Positions 50,880-59,417 of a stretch of DNA of 64,000 nucleotides are shown in pieces (positions within the stretch are counted from its first letter, which is position 1; each line of letters begins with the position of its first letter). The translations under genes and the position numbers were made by a program. The notes beneath the pieces are model-generated. The model saw only the letters and a list, made by a program, of their open reading frames with translations, made no database searches and was not told where the DNA came from. Source of the DNA: Streptomyces sannanensis (GTDB lineage Bacteria; Actinomycetota; Actinomycetes; Streptomycetales; Streptomycetaceae); the NCBI RefSeq assembly GCF_039536205.1, contig NZ_BAAAYL010000001.1:2914001-2978000 (forward strand). The letters run 5' to 3'.

Positions 50880-51198
50880 TCAGTGCGTGACGACCGGGAC
50901 CTTGGTCTCGTCCTCGACGGCCCCGGTGGCGGCGTCCGCCTCGCCCGTCCCGGCCGCGGCGGCCCCCGGGCGACCGGCGTCGAGGAAGGTCACCGCGATC
51001 GCCGCGGAAACCACCAGGATGCCGACCGCCCAGCAGATGGCGCTGGAGTAGCCGTGCACCCTCCGCCTGGGCCTGGAGCAGCTTCGGGTCGACGCCGTCC
51101 GCCGCGTGCGAGGTCAGGTACGAGGTGGTGGCCGAGGCGGCGACGGTGTTCAGCAGCGCCGTACCGACGGCACCGCCCACCTGCTGCAAGGTGTTGTC
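50880..51198 (-). pseudogene. 3' fragment of a DHA2 MFS exporter gene, frameshifted
   Basis: On the minus strand NTLQQVGGAVGTALLNTV, then LLQAQAE, is a typical DHA2 helix region. After that the sense moves to another frame and continues VHGYSSAICWAVGILVVSAAIAVTF and on to VVTH and stop at 50880. An apparent two-base loss near 51062 explains the shift. Upstream of about 51199 the similarity ends and an in-frame TGA appears. Only the last sixth of the gene is left. It converges with the MarR gene and was probably its regulated exporter. Confidence 0.75.
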
Positions 51199-51316
51199 TC
51201 ACACCCGAGAGCCCACGATCGGGCCACCCAGCGCGCGCCCGCGCGCCCTTCGTCCGAGGGTGATCAGCAGGGAGCAGTACGGAACGGCCGACTGCCGTGG
51301 ACCGGAAGGCGTCTCT

Positions 51317-52600
51317 ATGCGGACCCGCCCCCGGATACGCACACCCCGCGCGCCCCGTCGCTGCGCCGCAGCCGCCGCCCTCATGGGCTTCATCCTCTCC
51401 GCCGTCACCTCGGCGGGCTCCACCCTCACGCCCACCCCCCGGTCCACCGCGGGACCCGTGGCCGCGACCGCGGCGTCGAAACTCGGTCCCTGCCGGATCG
51501 CCGGCACCGTCGGCGTGCAGATGTCGGAGGGTATGCCCACCCTGTCCGGCTACTCCCGCTCCACGGGCGAGGTCCGGGCCCTCAACCTCATGATCGACTT
51601 CCCTGACGTGCCCGGGAAGGGCTCGGCGCTCGCACGGTTCGCGGAGTTCTTCCCTCAGACCTCCCGATGGTTCAGGACCAGCTCGTACGGCCGGCTCGTC
51701 TACCGCCCGGAGGCCCCGATCAAGAACTGGGTGCGGATGCCCCTCCCCTTCGCGTCATACGGTCTGGACCGCGGCGCCCCCTACGAGCCGGGCTACCGGC
51801 AGATGGTCGAGGACATCGTCACCACCGTCGACCCCAAGGTCGACTTCAGCGCATACGACCTGGTCAACGTACTGGTGACCCCGAACGCCGGGCCCTCCGC
51901 CCTGGACACCGTCCTGTCCGTCACCTTCTCCGGCAACGGAGAAGCCCCGTACGCCGACGGCGTCCCGCTCTCCAACGCGTCCTTCATCTACAGCCGCCAG
52001 GACGACGGCTCCGGCTCGTACGGCGAAACCGGCTTCCGGGTGCTGCCGCACGAGAACGGCCACGTCTTCGGGCTGCCGGACCTCTACACCTCGGACGGCG
52101 GCGACGCGGTCGGCCACTGGGACATCATGTCCGAGGACTGGGGGGCCAACAACGACATGCTGGGCTGGCACAAATGGAAGCTCGGCTGGCTCGACAACCA
52201 CCAGATCAGCTGCGCCGCCCGGCACGGCACCAGCGAACACCTCCTCAGCCCGCTCCCCGTACGCGGCGGCGCCAAACTCGCCGTCGTACCGCTGTCCGAC
52301 CGGTCCGGCTACGTCGCCGAGGTACGCACCCGGGCCGGCAACGACGAGGCGGTCTGCAAACCCGGCGTCCTCATCTACCGCGTGGACACCGGCGTCGACA
52401 CCGGGCAGGGGCCGGTCAAGATATCCGACAGCACACGCGACAGCGGCGGCTGCACCCGGCAGCCCAATGTGCATGCCGAACTGTCCGACGCCACCTACCT
52501 GCCGGGCGACTCCTTCACCGACAGCGAGCACGGCATACGGATAGCCGTCACCGGCAAGGACGCCGCCGGCAACTACCGGGTGCGCGTCACACGCTCCTGA
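51317..52600 (+). CDS. Secreted M6-type metalloprotease
   Basis: A 427-residue secreted protease. It has a signal peptide in the first 35-40 residues (basic start, then AAAAALMGFILSAVTSAGS). The zinc motif is H245-E-N-G-H249-V-F-G-L-P-D, the HExxHxxGxxD pattern of immune-inhibitor A/M6 proteases. DIMSEDWG downstream supplies the Met-turn-like segment. Four Cys may form two disulfides. ATG 51317 has GGAAGG eight bases upstream. It probably degrades extracellular proteins; no dedicated regulator is adjacent. Confidence 0.9.
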   Translation: MRTRPRIRTPRAPRRCAAAAALMGFILSAVTSAGSTLTPTPRSTAGPVAATAASKLGPCRIAGTVGVQMSEGMPTLSGYSRSTGEVRALNLMIDFPDVPGKGSALARFAEFFPQTSRWFRTSSYGRLVYRPEAPIKNWVRMPLPFASYGLDRGAPYEPGYRQMVEDIVTTVDPKVDFSAYDLVNVLVTPNAGPSALDTVLSVTFSGNGEAPYADGVPLSNASFIYSRQDDGSGSYGETGFRVLPHENGHVFGLPDLYTSDGGDAVGHWDIMSEDWGANNDMLGWHKWKLGWLDNHQISCAARHGTSEHLLSPLPVRGGAKLAVVPLSDRSGYVAEVRTRAGNDEAVCKPGVLIYRVDTGVDTGQGPVKISDSTRDSGGCTRQPNVHAELSDATYLPGDSFTDSEHGIRIAVTGKDAAGNYRVRVTRS

Positions 52601-52871
52601 ACGGGACCCCTGGGCTCCCGCTCCAGGATTCTTTCCGGCGGGATGGCGGGGCAGCGGATGCTCGCCTACGAGCACACGCTCCGGCACCGTGCCCGGCCAC
52701 CGGACCCCGAACCGTACGTCCCGGTGAGCCGCCCGGCCAGTGCGCAGGCCGCCGCGAAGAACTCGCCTTACGTGTACGTCCCGCTCCCGGCGACCAGGAA
52801 CGGACGGTCACCACAGGCCCACATTGGCTCGCCGGATGGTGTGCGGGCGCAGCGGTACACGGCGCGGGGGC
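52601..52871. other. Intergenic region, no convincing gene
   Basis: A 96-codon frame from 52643 (MAGQRMLAYEHTLRHRARP) is open but lacks a ribosome site and its codon pattern decays. It may be a decayed fragment. Confidence 0.35.
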
Positions 52872-53255
52872 TCATGAGCGCGCTCCCGGGGCGCGGTCGC
52901 CGATCCCGCTGCCGGTCTCGTGGCCGGTGACGTCTTCTCCGTCATCGGTGTCGTCGGTGTCTTCGGCACGCGGCGGGGGGAGGCGTGGGCCGCGGGACTC
53001 CGCCACGCGCAGTACGTCGGCGAGGCACTCGGACAGCCGGATCGCGGCGTAGCGCACCTCGGCGTGCGGGGACAGCAGGTCGCCCAGTACCCGCCGGGCC
53101 TCGACGAGCACCTCCAGGCCCTCGGCCAGTTGCAGGGCCTCCGTCTCGTCGGCCAGCCGCGAGAGGTAGCCGCCCTCGCTGCCGTTGGCGAGGAAGCAGG
53201 GTTTGCCGTCCGGCGACAGCCAGGGCAGCAGTCGGAGCGTGGGGAGGGAATCCAT
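52872..53255 (-). CDS. Conserved streptomycete hypothetical protein (GntR-module partner 2)
   Basis: A 127-residue soluble protein beginning MDSLPTLRLLPWLSPDGKP. Residues 20-88 are mostly helical (YLSRLADETEALQLAEGLEVL), and the C-terminal 35 residues are acidic and disordered (EDTDDTDDGED). Its ATG overlaps the stop of the upstream gene (ATGA). This protein, the gene at 53255 and a divergent short GntR regulator form a set seen repeatedly in streptomycete genomes as far as I recall. Function unknown. Confidence 0.7.
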   Translation of the reverse strand: MDSLPTLRLLPWLSPDGKPCFLANGSEGGYLSRLADETEALQLAEGLEVLVEARRVLGDLLSPHAEVRYAAIRLSECLADVLRVAESRGPRLPPPRAEDTDDTDDGEDVTGHETGSGIGDRAPGARS

Positions 53256-53593
53256 CAGGCCGCCACCTTCTCCGCGCCGATCACGTGCTGGTCGAGGTCG
53301 ACCCCGAAGTCGGCTGCGAGGACGAGAGTGAGACGGCGGCGCCGCTGACGCGCCTGTTCCTGCTCGTGGGCGGCGAGGTAGGGGCGAACGAGCCGGGTCT
53401 CGGTGCCGTCGAGGGGAAGGTGCAGGCAGTACGGGGAGCAGTGGAAGGGGAGGCACACGGAGTCGGCGGGGCTGGGGGTGAGGTGTGCGGGACGGTGGGG
53501 GCGGGGACGGGGGTCGCCCGCGCGGTGGGTTCCCGTGCCGGGGCCGAGCAGAAGGCTCAGCCAATGGGCGAGGCGGCGGATAAGGTCGTGCAC
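53255..53593 (-). CDS. Conserved streptomycete hypothetical protein (GntR-module partner 1)
   Basis: A 112-residue protein starting at GTG 53593 (VHDLIRRLAHWLSLLLGPGTG), eight bases after AGGAG; a longer frame to 53641 lacks such a site. An N-terminal amphipathic helix is followed by a Pro/Arg-rich linker and a C-terminal region (TRLVRPYLAAHEQEQARQ, then LTLVLAADFGVDLDQHVIG) typical of this streptomycete-only family. It is coupled to 52872 by ATGA and divergent from the GntR gene. Function unknown. Confidence 0.7.
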   Translation of the reverse strand: MHDLIRRLAHWLSLLLGPGTGTHRAGDPRPRPHRPAHLTPSPADSVCLPFHCSPYCLHLPLDGTETRLVRPYLAAHEQEQARQRRRRLTLVLAADFGVDLDQHVIGAEKVAA

Positions 53594-53776
53594 GTCGACG
53601 CTCCTGGTCAGCGTTGGCCATGCCCCGGGAGGTCTAGCCACCTCGCCGGGGTCTTTGTCGTTTCGACCTTACCGGCAACCGCGTCCCCCTGCACCCCCCT
53701 CCGTCATACCGCGTCGGGACGCGGCAGGACGCGTTCTACCTCTGCGTTGTGCGTCATGGTGCATCACCGTGGAGGG

Positions 53777-54049
53777 ATGACCGATCTCCCCCGCTACGAG
53801 TACGTGAAACTTGCGGATGCCATCGCCGCCGACATCGCGTCCGGCAAGCTGCCGCAGGGGGCAGCGCTGCCCGGCGAGCGGGCCATGACAGACATTTACG
53901 GCGTGAGCATCGGCACCGTTCGACGCGCCGTCGTCGAACTGCGGAAGCGTGGCCTCGTCGCAACTCTGCCCGCGAAGGGGACGTACGTCATCGGGACACC
54001 GGAATCCCCCGTCAACGCCCCGGAGAACGACAACGGGACCGCTGGCTGA
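53777..54049 (+). CDS. Short GntR-type DNA-binding protein
   Basis: A 90-residue protein that is almost only a GntR winged helix: YEYVKLADAIAADIASGKL, PGERAMTDIYGVSIGTVRRAV and LVATLPAKGTYV. It has no effector domain, so it may act through a partner protein, possibly one of the two divergent gene products. ATG 53777 has GGAGGG directly adjacent, too close for a normal ribosome site; ATG 53756 in frame is an alternative start, and leaderless translation is possible. Confidence 0.85.
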   Translation: MTDLPRYEYVKLADAIAADIASGKLPQGAALPGERAMTDIYGVSIGTVRRAVVELRKRGLVATLPAKGTYVIGTPESPVNAPENDNGTAG

Positions 54050-54076
54050 CGGTCCCGTTCCTACGCTGCCGTATCG

Positions 54077-54468
54077 CTACTCGGCGGACTTCGCCCACAC
54101 GCCCCGCCGCCTCTCGGGGCGGCCTGCGGTCCCCTCTGTCGGCATCCCCAGGCACAGATTCCTCGCCCGAAGGTCCTTCAGCGTGCTGGGCCACAGCTGG
54201 ACCGCGGCGACGACGGCCGCCACGAGCACGGCAGGCAGCACCAGGCGCTTCCTGTTCATCAGCAGTCGGCAGCCCTGCGGGTTCTCGTAGGTGGCCTTGA
54301 GGTCGCTCTGCGCCGACTTGATCGGGTATGGGCATCCTTGAGGAGATCTCGGACGGATTCGGCCTCGGTGACGGCGTCGCTGAACTCCTTGGCCGTCTGC
54401 GTGACGAACCCCTTCGTCACGGAGGCGTTCTCGCCCTTCCAGGTGGACTTGTCAGCCTTGGTCTTCAT
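54077..54468 (-). pseudogene. Broken type VII secretion-like gene fused to a second remnant
   Basis: From 54468 the minus strand reads MKTKADKSTWKGENASVTKG and AKEFSDAVTEAESVRDLLKDAH, which resembles the helical WXG-type N-domain of streptomycete T7SS-associated proteins but lacks the usual first 50 residues. After DAHT the sense continues in another frame as IKSAQSDLKATYEN, then joins NPQGCRLLMNRKRLVLPAVL and a membrane helix, ending RARNLCLGM and a degraded tail (stop 54077). So two gene pieces are joined by a frameshift. The region between here and 54650 shows only an 8-bp hairpin (54560-54578). Confidence 0.5.
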
Positions 54469-54650
54469 CGCGGATCAGGGCGCGCAGGCCGACGACATCG
54501 GAACACACCCCCAAGGCGGTGCCGTCGTAGCGCGAAGACGGCATCAAGAGCACGTAAAGACTGCCGGAACCCGGCAGTGAACTTCTGTACGGATCAGTGG
54601 AACCATCCATCGGACGGCGGAAATCGCACGGCGGCCGAAGGGGCGGGGAC

Positions 54651-55157
54651 ATGGCTTGGTTTCTGGGTCTCGGCATCGTGGGTCTCGTGCTCCTCGTCCT
54701 GTCCCTCGTCCTCGACGGGGTGATGGAGGGGGTCCTCGACGGCTTCGGCGGGGGACTGGACGGGTTTCTGTCGTTGCCGGTGATCGCCGGGTTCGTGTCG
54801 GCTCTCGGGTTCACGGGGGCGATCGTGCTCGGCACGACCGGTACGGGGGCGGGGGTCGCCACCGGTGCGGGCGTGGTCGCGGGGAGCGTCGTGGGGTGGG
54901 TGACCTGGCGGTTCAGCCGGGCGCTCATGCGTGACGGTACCGCGCCCGCACCGCGGGGCGAGGACCTGACGGGCACGACCGGATCGGTGATCACCGCGAT
55001 CCCGGCAGACGGGTACGGGGAGGTCCTGCTCTATCCCGGCGGTCAGCCCACCAAGTACGCGGCGAAGGCGGCCGCCCCGGTCGCGCGGGGCACGGAGGTC
55101 TGGGTCGAGGCGCTGCTCTCCCCGACATCCGTGTCCGTCCGGCCGGTCGAGCACTGA
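54651..55157 (+). CDS. NfeD-like membrane protein
   Basis: A 168-residue protein with three membrane helices (about 2-24, 45-67, 70-95) and a C-terminal OB-fold NfeD domain (DLTGTTGSVITAIPADGYGEV onward). It works with the flotillin encoded next in organising membrane domains. ATG 54651 follows AAGGGGCGGG; a longer frame to 54597 adds no recognisable residues. 54 bases separate it from the flotillin gene, so they are likely one transcript. Confidence 0.85.
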   Translation: MAWFLGLGIVGLVLLVLSLVLDGVMEGVLDGFGGGLDGFLSLPVIAGFVSALGFTGAIVLGTTGTGAGVATGAGVVAGSVVGWVTWRFSRALMRDGTAPAPRGEDLTGTTGSVITAIPADGYGEVLLYPGGQPTKYAAKAAAPVARGTEVWVEALLSPTSVSVRPVEH

Positions 55158-55211
55158 CCGGCCGTCACGTTCAGTTCTTTCCTCTCAGTTCCGATCGAAG
55201 GGGGTTTCTTC

Positions 55212-56636
55212 ATGAGCCCTGTCCTCACCGCCGTGGTGGGAATCGTCGTCCTCGTCGTCCTGCTCGGCCTCGTCGTCATCACGCGCTACAAGGTCGCAGG
55301 TCCCAGCGAGGCGTTCATCATCACCGGACGGCGCGGCAAGACGGCCACCGATCCCGCCACCGGCCGGGTCTACACGGACAACAGCGGCCAGAAGGTCGTG
55401 GTCGGCGGCGGTGTGTTCGTCGTCCCGTTCGTGCAGCAGAAGTTCAGCCTCGACCTGTCCAGCCGGCACATCCCCGTCGCCGTCCGGGGCGCGGTCACCC
55501 TGCGTGGGGTGAAGGCGAACCTGGAGGGCGTCGCGATCGTCAAGGTCGGCGGCACCGAGGACTCCATCCGGGCCGCGGCCCAGCGGTTCCTCATGCAGCA
55601 GGACGGCATCGTCGGCTTCACACAGGAAGTACTCTCCGGCGCCCTGCGCTCCATCGTGGGCCGGATGTCGGTGGAGGACATCATCCGCGACCGGGCCGCC
55701 TTCGCCGGACAGGTGGCGGAGGAGGCGGAGGCCAGCCTTTCGGGTCAGGGCCTGGTCCTGGATGCGTTCCAGATCCAGGACATCACCACCGAGGGTTCCT
55801 ACCTGGAGGACCTGGGCCGGCCCGAGGCCGCCCGGGCCAAGCAGGAGGCGGACATCGCCGAGGCCGTCGCCCGCCGTGCCGCCGAGCAGGCCCGGCTCAA
55901 GGCCGAGGAGGAGATCGCGATCGCGCAGCGGACCCTCTACCTGAAGCAGGCCGAGATCAAGGCGCAGACGGACGAGGCGGCCGCCCAGGCGAACGCCGCC
56001 GGCCCGCTCGCCGAGGCCGCCCGTCAGCAGGACATCCTCAGCGAGCAGGAGAAGGTCGCCGCCCGCCAGGCCGCCCTGACCGACCGCCAGCTCGACACCC
56101 AGGTCCGCAAGCCCGCCGACGCCGCCCGCTACCAGGCCGAGCAGGAGGCCGAGGCACGCCGCATCGCCCTGGTCAAGGAAGCCGAGGCCGACGCCGAACG
56201 CGCCCGCCTGACCGGTGAGGGCGAGAAGGCCCAGCGCGCCGCGCTCGCCGAGGCCGTACGCATCGAGGGCGAGGCCCAGGCCACCGCCATCGCCGCCAAG
56301 GGCACCGCCGAGGCCGAGGCCATGCAGAAGAAGGCCGACGCCTTCGCGCAGTACGGCGACGCGGCCGTCCTGCAGATGCTCGTCGAGGTCCTGCCGCAGG
56401 TCGTCGCGAAGGCGGCCGAACCCCTCGCCGCCATCGACAAGATGACCGTCATCTCCACCGACGGAGCGACCAAGCTCTCGCGCACGGTCACCGACAACGT
56501 CACCCAGGGCATGGAGCTCCTCACCTCCGCCACCGGAGTCGACCTCGCCTCCCTCCTCCAGGGAATCACCGGGGCAAAGCCGGCACCCGAACCCGGCCCG
56601 GCTGCCTCGGGCACGCCGGTCGAGATCACCGACTGA
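55212..56636 (+). CDS. Flotillin-like SPFH protein
   Basis: A 474-residue flotillin (YuaG/FloT type) that scaffolds ordered membrane domains. It has an N-terminal membrane helix (about 4-25), the SPFH domain (about 27-200: YKVAGPSEAFIITGRRGK, GGVFVVPFVQQKF), then a long coiled coil rich in Ala/Glu with EAEA-type repeats (about 205-400), and a C-terminal tail. AAGGGGG precedes the ATG. A 509-codon open frame on the opposite strand is a shadow of its biased codons. It is paired with NfeD as in many bacteria. Confidence 0.93.
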   Translation: MSPVLTAVVGIVVLVVLLGLVVITRYKVAGPSEAFIITGRRGKTATDPATGRVYTDNSGQKVVVGGGVFVVPFVQQKFSLDLSSRHIPVAVRGAVTLRGVKANLEGVAIVKVGGTEDSIRAAAQRFLMQQDGIVGFTQEVLSGALRSIVGRMSVEDIIRDRAAFAGQVAEEAEASLSGQGLVLDAFQIQDITTEGSYLEDLGRPEAARAKQEADIAEAVARRAAEQARLKAEEEIAIAQRTLYLKQAEIKAQTDEAAAQANAAGPLAEAARQQDILSEQEKVAARQAALTDRQLDTQVRKPADAARYQAEQEAEARRIALVKEAEADAERARLTGEGEKAQRAALAEAVRIEGEAQATAIAAKGTAEAEAMQKKADAFAQYGDAAVLQMLVEVLPQVVAKAAEPLAAIDKMTVISTDGATKLSRTVTDNVTQGMELLTSATGVDLASLLQGITGAKPAPEPGPAASGTPVEITD

Positions 56637-56664
56637 GACACGGCTCCGACGGGGGACGGCCGGC

Positions 56665-56907
56665 ATGAGAAGGAGCTTCAAGGTGCATGCGGGGCTGCAG
56701 TTGGCCCTGGCCACGGCGGCGCTGCTCGCCGCCGCCTACGCCGCGGTCCCGCACCCCCCGAGTCGCCCGCCCGCTGCCGACAGCCTGATCGCACCGACCG
56801 CCCGTCCGGCACACTCCGCTGGAACTTCCCAGGTCAGAGGGCATGACACAAATCCCCGGCCGCACGCAGTGGCAACGGGGGCGACCACCGCAAGCCCTAT
56901 CCGCTAG
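56665..56907 (+). CDS. Possible small exported protein
   Basis: An 80-residue frame with ATG 56665. Residues 1-32 look like a signal peptide or membrane anchor (MRRSFKVHAGLQLALATAAL, then AAAYAAVP), followed by a Pro/Ala/Ser-rich tail. Codons show the usual GC bias for about 55 residues and then lose it, so the gene may be truncated. The rest of the stretch up to the tRNA (56908-57066) shows no gene. Confidence 0.4.
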   Translation: MRRSFKVHAGLQLALATAALLAAAYAAVPHPPSRPPAADSLIAPTARPAHSAGTSQVRGHDTNPRPHAVATGATTASPIR

Positions 56908-57066
56908 GCTGTCACCGGTCAGTCGACCTTCAGGGCAGCTGCCCCGGGAAAGCGTCCCTCCGGACCTCCTCCCGGCAGCCCCGAGAGGGAGCCTGACCAG
57001 GGCGTTTGTCTCATCCCGCCCCGGCATTCCCCACTGGGGTCTCCGCGGAGGGTTTCGACAAGCCCC

Positions 57067-57142
57067 GCCTTCGTAGCTCAGGGGATAGAGCACCGCTCTC
57101 CTAAAGCGGGTGTCGCAGGTTCGAATCCTGCCGGGGGCACCA
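57067..57142 (+). tRNA. tRNA-Arg (anticodon CCT)
   Basis: The acceptor stem GCCTTCG pairs with CGGGGGC (two G-U), the anticodon arm CCGCT-CTCCTAA-AGCGG carries CCT, and the T arm is GCAGG-TTCGAAT-CCTGC. The 3' CCA (57140-57142) is encoded. An integrase tail lies immediately beyond, so it is a likely attachment site. Confidence 0.93.
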
Positions 57143-57145
57143 GCC

Positions 57146-57181
57146 AAAACGGCCCGGACCGATCATGGTTCGGGCCGTTTT
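57146..57181. terminator. Hairpin downstream of tRNA-Arg
   Basis: AAAACGGCCCGGACC (57146-57160) pairs with GGTTCGGGCCGTTTT (57167-57181), with one G-T, flanked by A and T runs so it can work both ways. Confidence 0.85.
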
Positions 57182-57354
57182 GACGGCAGCATTTGACGGC
57201 AGTCGAGCAGCCGGCCCATGTGGCTGATCGCCTCCCGCTGGGTGTCGTGCACGACGTGCGTGTACACGTCCATCGTGATACCGATCTGGCTGTGCCCGAG
57301 GATCTCCATGATGACCCGCGGCGCAACGCCGGCCGCAGTCAGCAGCGTGGCGCA
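57163..57354 (-). pseudogene. Tyrosine integrase, C-terminal fragment 1
   Basis: About 63 residues ending KRPEP and stop. ATLLTAAGVAPRVIMEILGH and SQIGITMDVYTHVV are the box II of a tyrosine recombinase with the catalytic Tyr. The upstream His-x-x-Arg box and the rest of the enzyme are missing; at 57355 the sequence turns into an IS982-like transposase tail. It adjoins tRNA-Arg, as expected of the integrase of an element inserted there. Confidence 0.85.
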
Positions 57355-57371
57355 GCCGGGCGGCCCGGCGG

Positions 57372-57579
57372 ATCCCTGTTCAAGCCGTTGCGGCAGGTCA
57401 TCGAGTCGGTCAACGAGACCTTCAAGGGACAGCTCAACCTCGAACAGCACCGAGGGCGCACGCCCCGCGGTGTCGCCGCCCGCATCATGCAGCGAGTACT
57501 CGCGCTGACCGCCGCGATCTGGCACAACGACCACACCGGAGAGACCACCCTCCGCTCGCTCACCTCATACGATCACTGA
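57372..57579 (+). mobile_element. IS982-like transposase, C-terminal fragment
   Basis: LFKPLRQVIESVNETFKGQL, then RTPRGVAARIMQRVLALTAA, IWHND and a final SLTSYDH is the typical end of streptomycete IS982-family transposases, including the catalytic-domain Glu region. The 5' two thirds is absent. It is followed by 18 bases and the CTAG target site of the IS701 element. Confidence 0.75.
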
Positions 57580-57601
57580 CCCCTTGGAATTGATCATCTA
57601 G

Positions 57602-59045
57602 TAGGGCTTTGTTAGGTGGGCTCGTTGGTCCTCTTGGGCTACGGTGTGATGTTCTGTCAGGTGTGACACCTGAGGAGATGGATGTGGTCCGCCCGCGTCT
57701 GGAGGCGTTTGCGGCGGAGATGCTCGGTTCGCTCAAGCGGCGGGATCAGCGGGCCAAGGGCGAGCTGTACATGCGCGGGCTGATGCTGGACGGCAAGCGC
57801 AAGTCGATGCAGCCGATGGCCGAGCGCCTGGGTGTGGACCACCAGCAGCTCCAGCAGTTCGTGTCGTCCTCGACCTGGGACTACGCCGAGGTCCGCCGTC
57901 GGGTGGCCCGATGGGCCGCAGCGCACATCGCCCCGGAGGCGTACGCGATCGACGATGTGGGCTTTCCCAAGGACGGGTACGACTCCCCGGGGGTGGCCCG
58001 GATGTACTGCGGCGCTTTGGGCAAACGGGGCAACTGCCAGATCGGCGTCAGCGTCAACCTGGTCTCCGACCGCGCCTCGGCGGCGGTCGACTGGCGGCTG
58101 TTCCTTCCCGAGAGCTGGGACGACGCCAAGAACAGCGGGGATGCGCTGCTGGCGGAGGCGATCAGACGCCGGCGCACGAGAGCGGGCATCCCCGACCAGG
58201 TCCGGCACCGGGAGAGGTGGCGCCTGGCCCTGGACATGCTCGACGAGGCCCGCGAAGAGTGGGAGCTGCCCGGTCTGCCGGTGGTCGCCGATGCCGGTTA
58301 TGGGGATGCCACCGGTTTCCGTGAGGGGCTGACCGAGCGCGGCCTGGCCTACGCGGTGGCGGTCAAGGGCAGCACCACCTGCTACCCCGGTGATGCGTTC
58401 CCCGAGCGCCCGCCCTACAGCGGCACCGGCCGCCCGCCCGGGCCGGCCTACCCCCAGCCGCACACCACCCTGCGGGCGCTGGCCCTGGCCACCGGACGCG
58501 GCGCCGCGCGGACCGTCACCTGGCGCCACGGCACCAAGACGACCAAGAACAACCCCCGTGCCGCCATGCGCTCACAGTTCCTGGCCCTGCGGGTCCGCCC
58601 GGCCAACCGCACCATCCGCCGCGCCACCGACGGCTCACTGCCCGAGTGCTGGCTGCTGGCCGAATGGCCGCCCGACTCCGCCGAGCCCACCGACTACTGG
58701 CTGTCCACCCTGCCCGCCGACACCCCACTGCGCGAACTGGTCCGCATCGCGAAGATCCGCTGGCGCGTCGAGCACGACTACCGCGAACTCAAAGACGGCC
58801 TCGGACTGGACCACTTCGAAGGCCGCAGCTACCTCGGCTGGCACCGACACGTGACCCTCGTCTCCCTCGCCCAGGCCTTCTGCACCCTGCTGCGAATCAA
58901 CCCAAAAGCCCCTGCGCCGGCCTGACCCTCTACGCGGTACTCCGCGCGTTACAGAAACTCCTGGCCACCTGGACCGGCGCCTGCTCGATATGCGGCCAAC
59001 CCGCCCCCACACCCAAACCCCACCACAGAACCTAACAAAGCCCTA
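57602..59045 (+). mobile_element. IS701-family insertion sequence
   Basis: A 1444-bp element. Its ends TAGGGCTTTGTTAGGT (57602-57617) and the exact complement (59030-59045) are perfect inverted repeats. It is flanked by CTAG on both sides (57598-57601 and 59046-59049), a four-base target duplication of the YTAR type expected of IS701. Perfect ends and duplication suggest recent insertion into the older IS982-like remnant region. Confidence 0.92.
57663..59035 (+). CDS. IS701-family transposase, with a -1 frame change near the 3' end
   Basis: A DDE transposase of about 455 residues in total. The main frame runs from GTG 57663 (VTPEEMDVVRPRLEAF) to TGA 58925. DDE elements are in YAIDDVGFPKDG (first Asp), VVADAGYGDATGF (second Asp) and KIRWRVEHDYRELKDGLGLDH (cut at the Glu-bearing VEHDYRELK). 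Near the end the 0 frame reads RINPKAPAPA and stops; shifting -1 at CCCAAAA (58900-58906) gives SPCAGLTLYAVLRALQKLL and on to a stop at 59035, the usual C-terminus of this family with a CxxC near the end. The shift is either a mutation or programmed. Confidence 0.85.
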
Positions 59046-59162
59046 CTAGAAGACCGATGAAGATCTTGCTCCAACCGCCTGACTCGCCCCGGATTGCCAG
59101 TAAATGTCAATCGCCATGAACCAGTGCAAGCCGGGCGCGATTCCAAGATCTTCAGGACACTC

Positions 59163-59417
59163 CTAGGCGGGAGCGCTTCCTCCACTGTTGCGGATCATGG
59201 CCCCGAGCCGATCCGCAATGGCCCGGTCCCGGTCGCTGGTCATGTGCTGATAGATCAGTGCGGCCCGGGAGCTGCTGTGCCCCATGCGCGTCATCAGCTC
59301 CCGCGTGCTGGCACCGGCCGTCGAGGCCAGCCGAAGATCGTGGAAGTGCAGCTTGGCCGTGACGCCCGCAGCCTTCCGGGCCTTGACCCAGTCGTCCCGG
59401 AAGTTACTCCGCCGCAG
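59163..59417 (-). pseudogene. Tyrosine integrase, C-terminal fragment 2
   Basis: RRSNFRDDWVKARKAAGV, LHFHDLRLASTAGASTRELM and TRMGHSSSRAALIYQHMTSD carry the HxxR box (HDLR), the GHSS block and the catalytic Tyr. It ends GGSAPA and stop at 59163. The frame is closed upstream by the stop codon of the AraC gene at 59418, so about 300 N-terminal residues are missing. It differs in sequence from the fragment at 57163, so it came from another element. Confidence 0.85.

Noticed and set aside
53690..53760. GGACGCG direct repeats and GCGTC/GACGC symmetry as the GntR operator
   Set aside because: The region is so GC-rich that several such pairs occur by chance; no single site stands out.
55185..56714. 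A 509-codon open frame on the minus strand opposite the flotillin gene
   Set aside because: It is Gly/Leu/Asp-rich mirror sequence of the Ala/Glu coiled coil, without a ribosome site or family pattern.
57000..57147. A minus-strand frame containing RIRTCDTRFRRAVLYPLS
   Set aside because: This is the well-known false translation of a tRNA gene; the DNA folds as tRNA-Arg.
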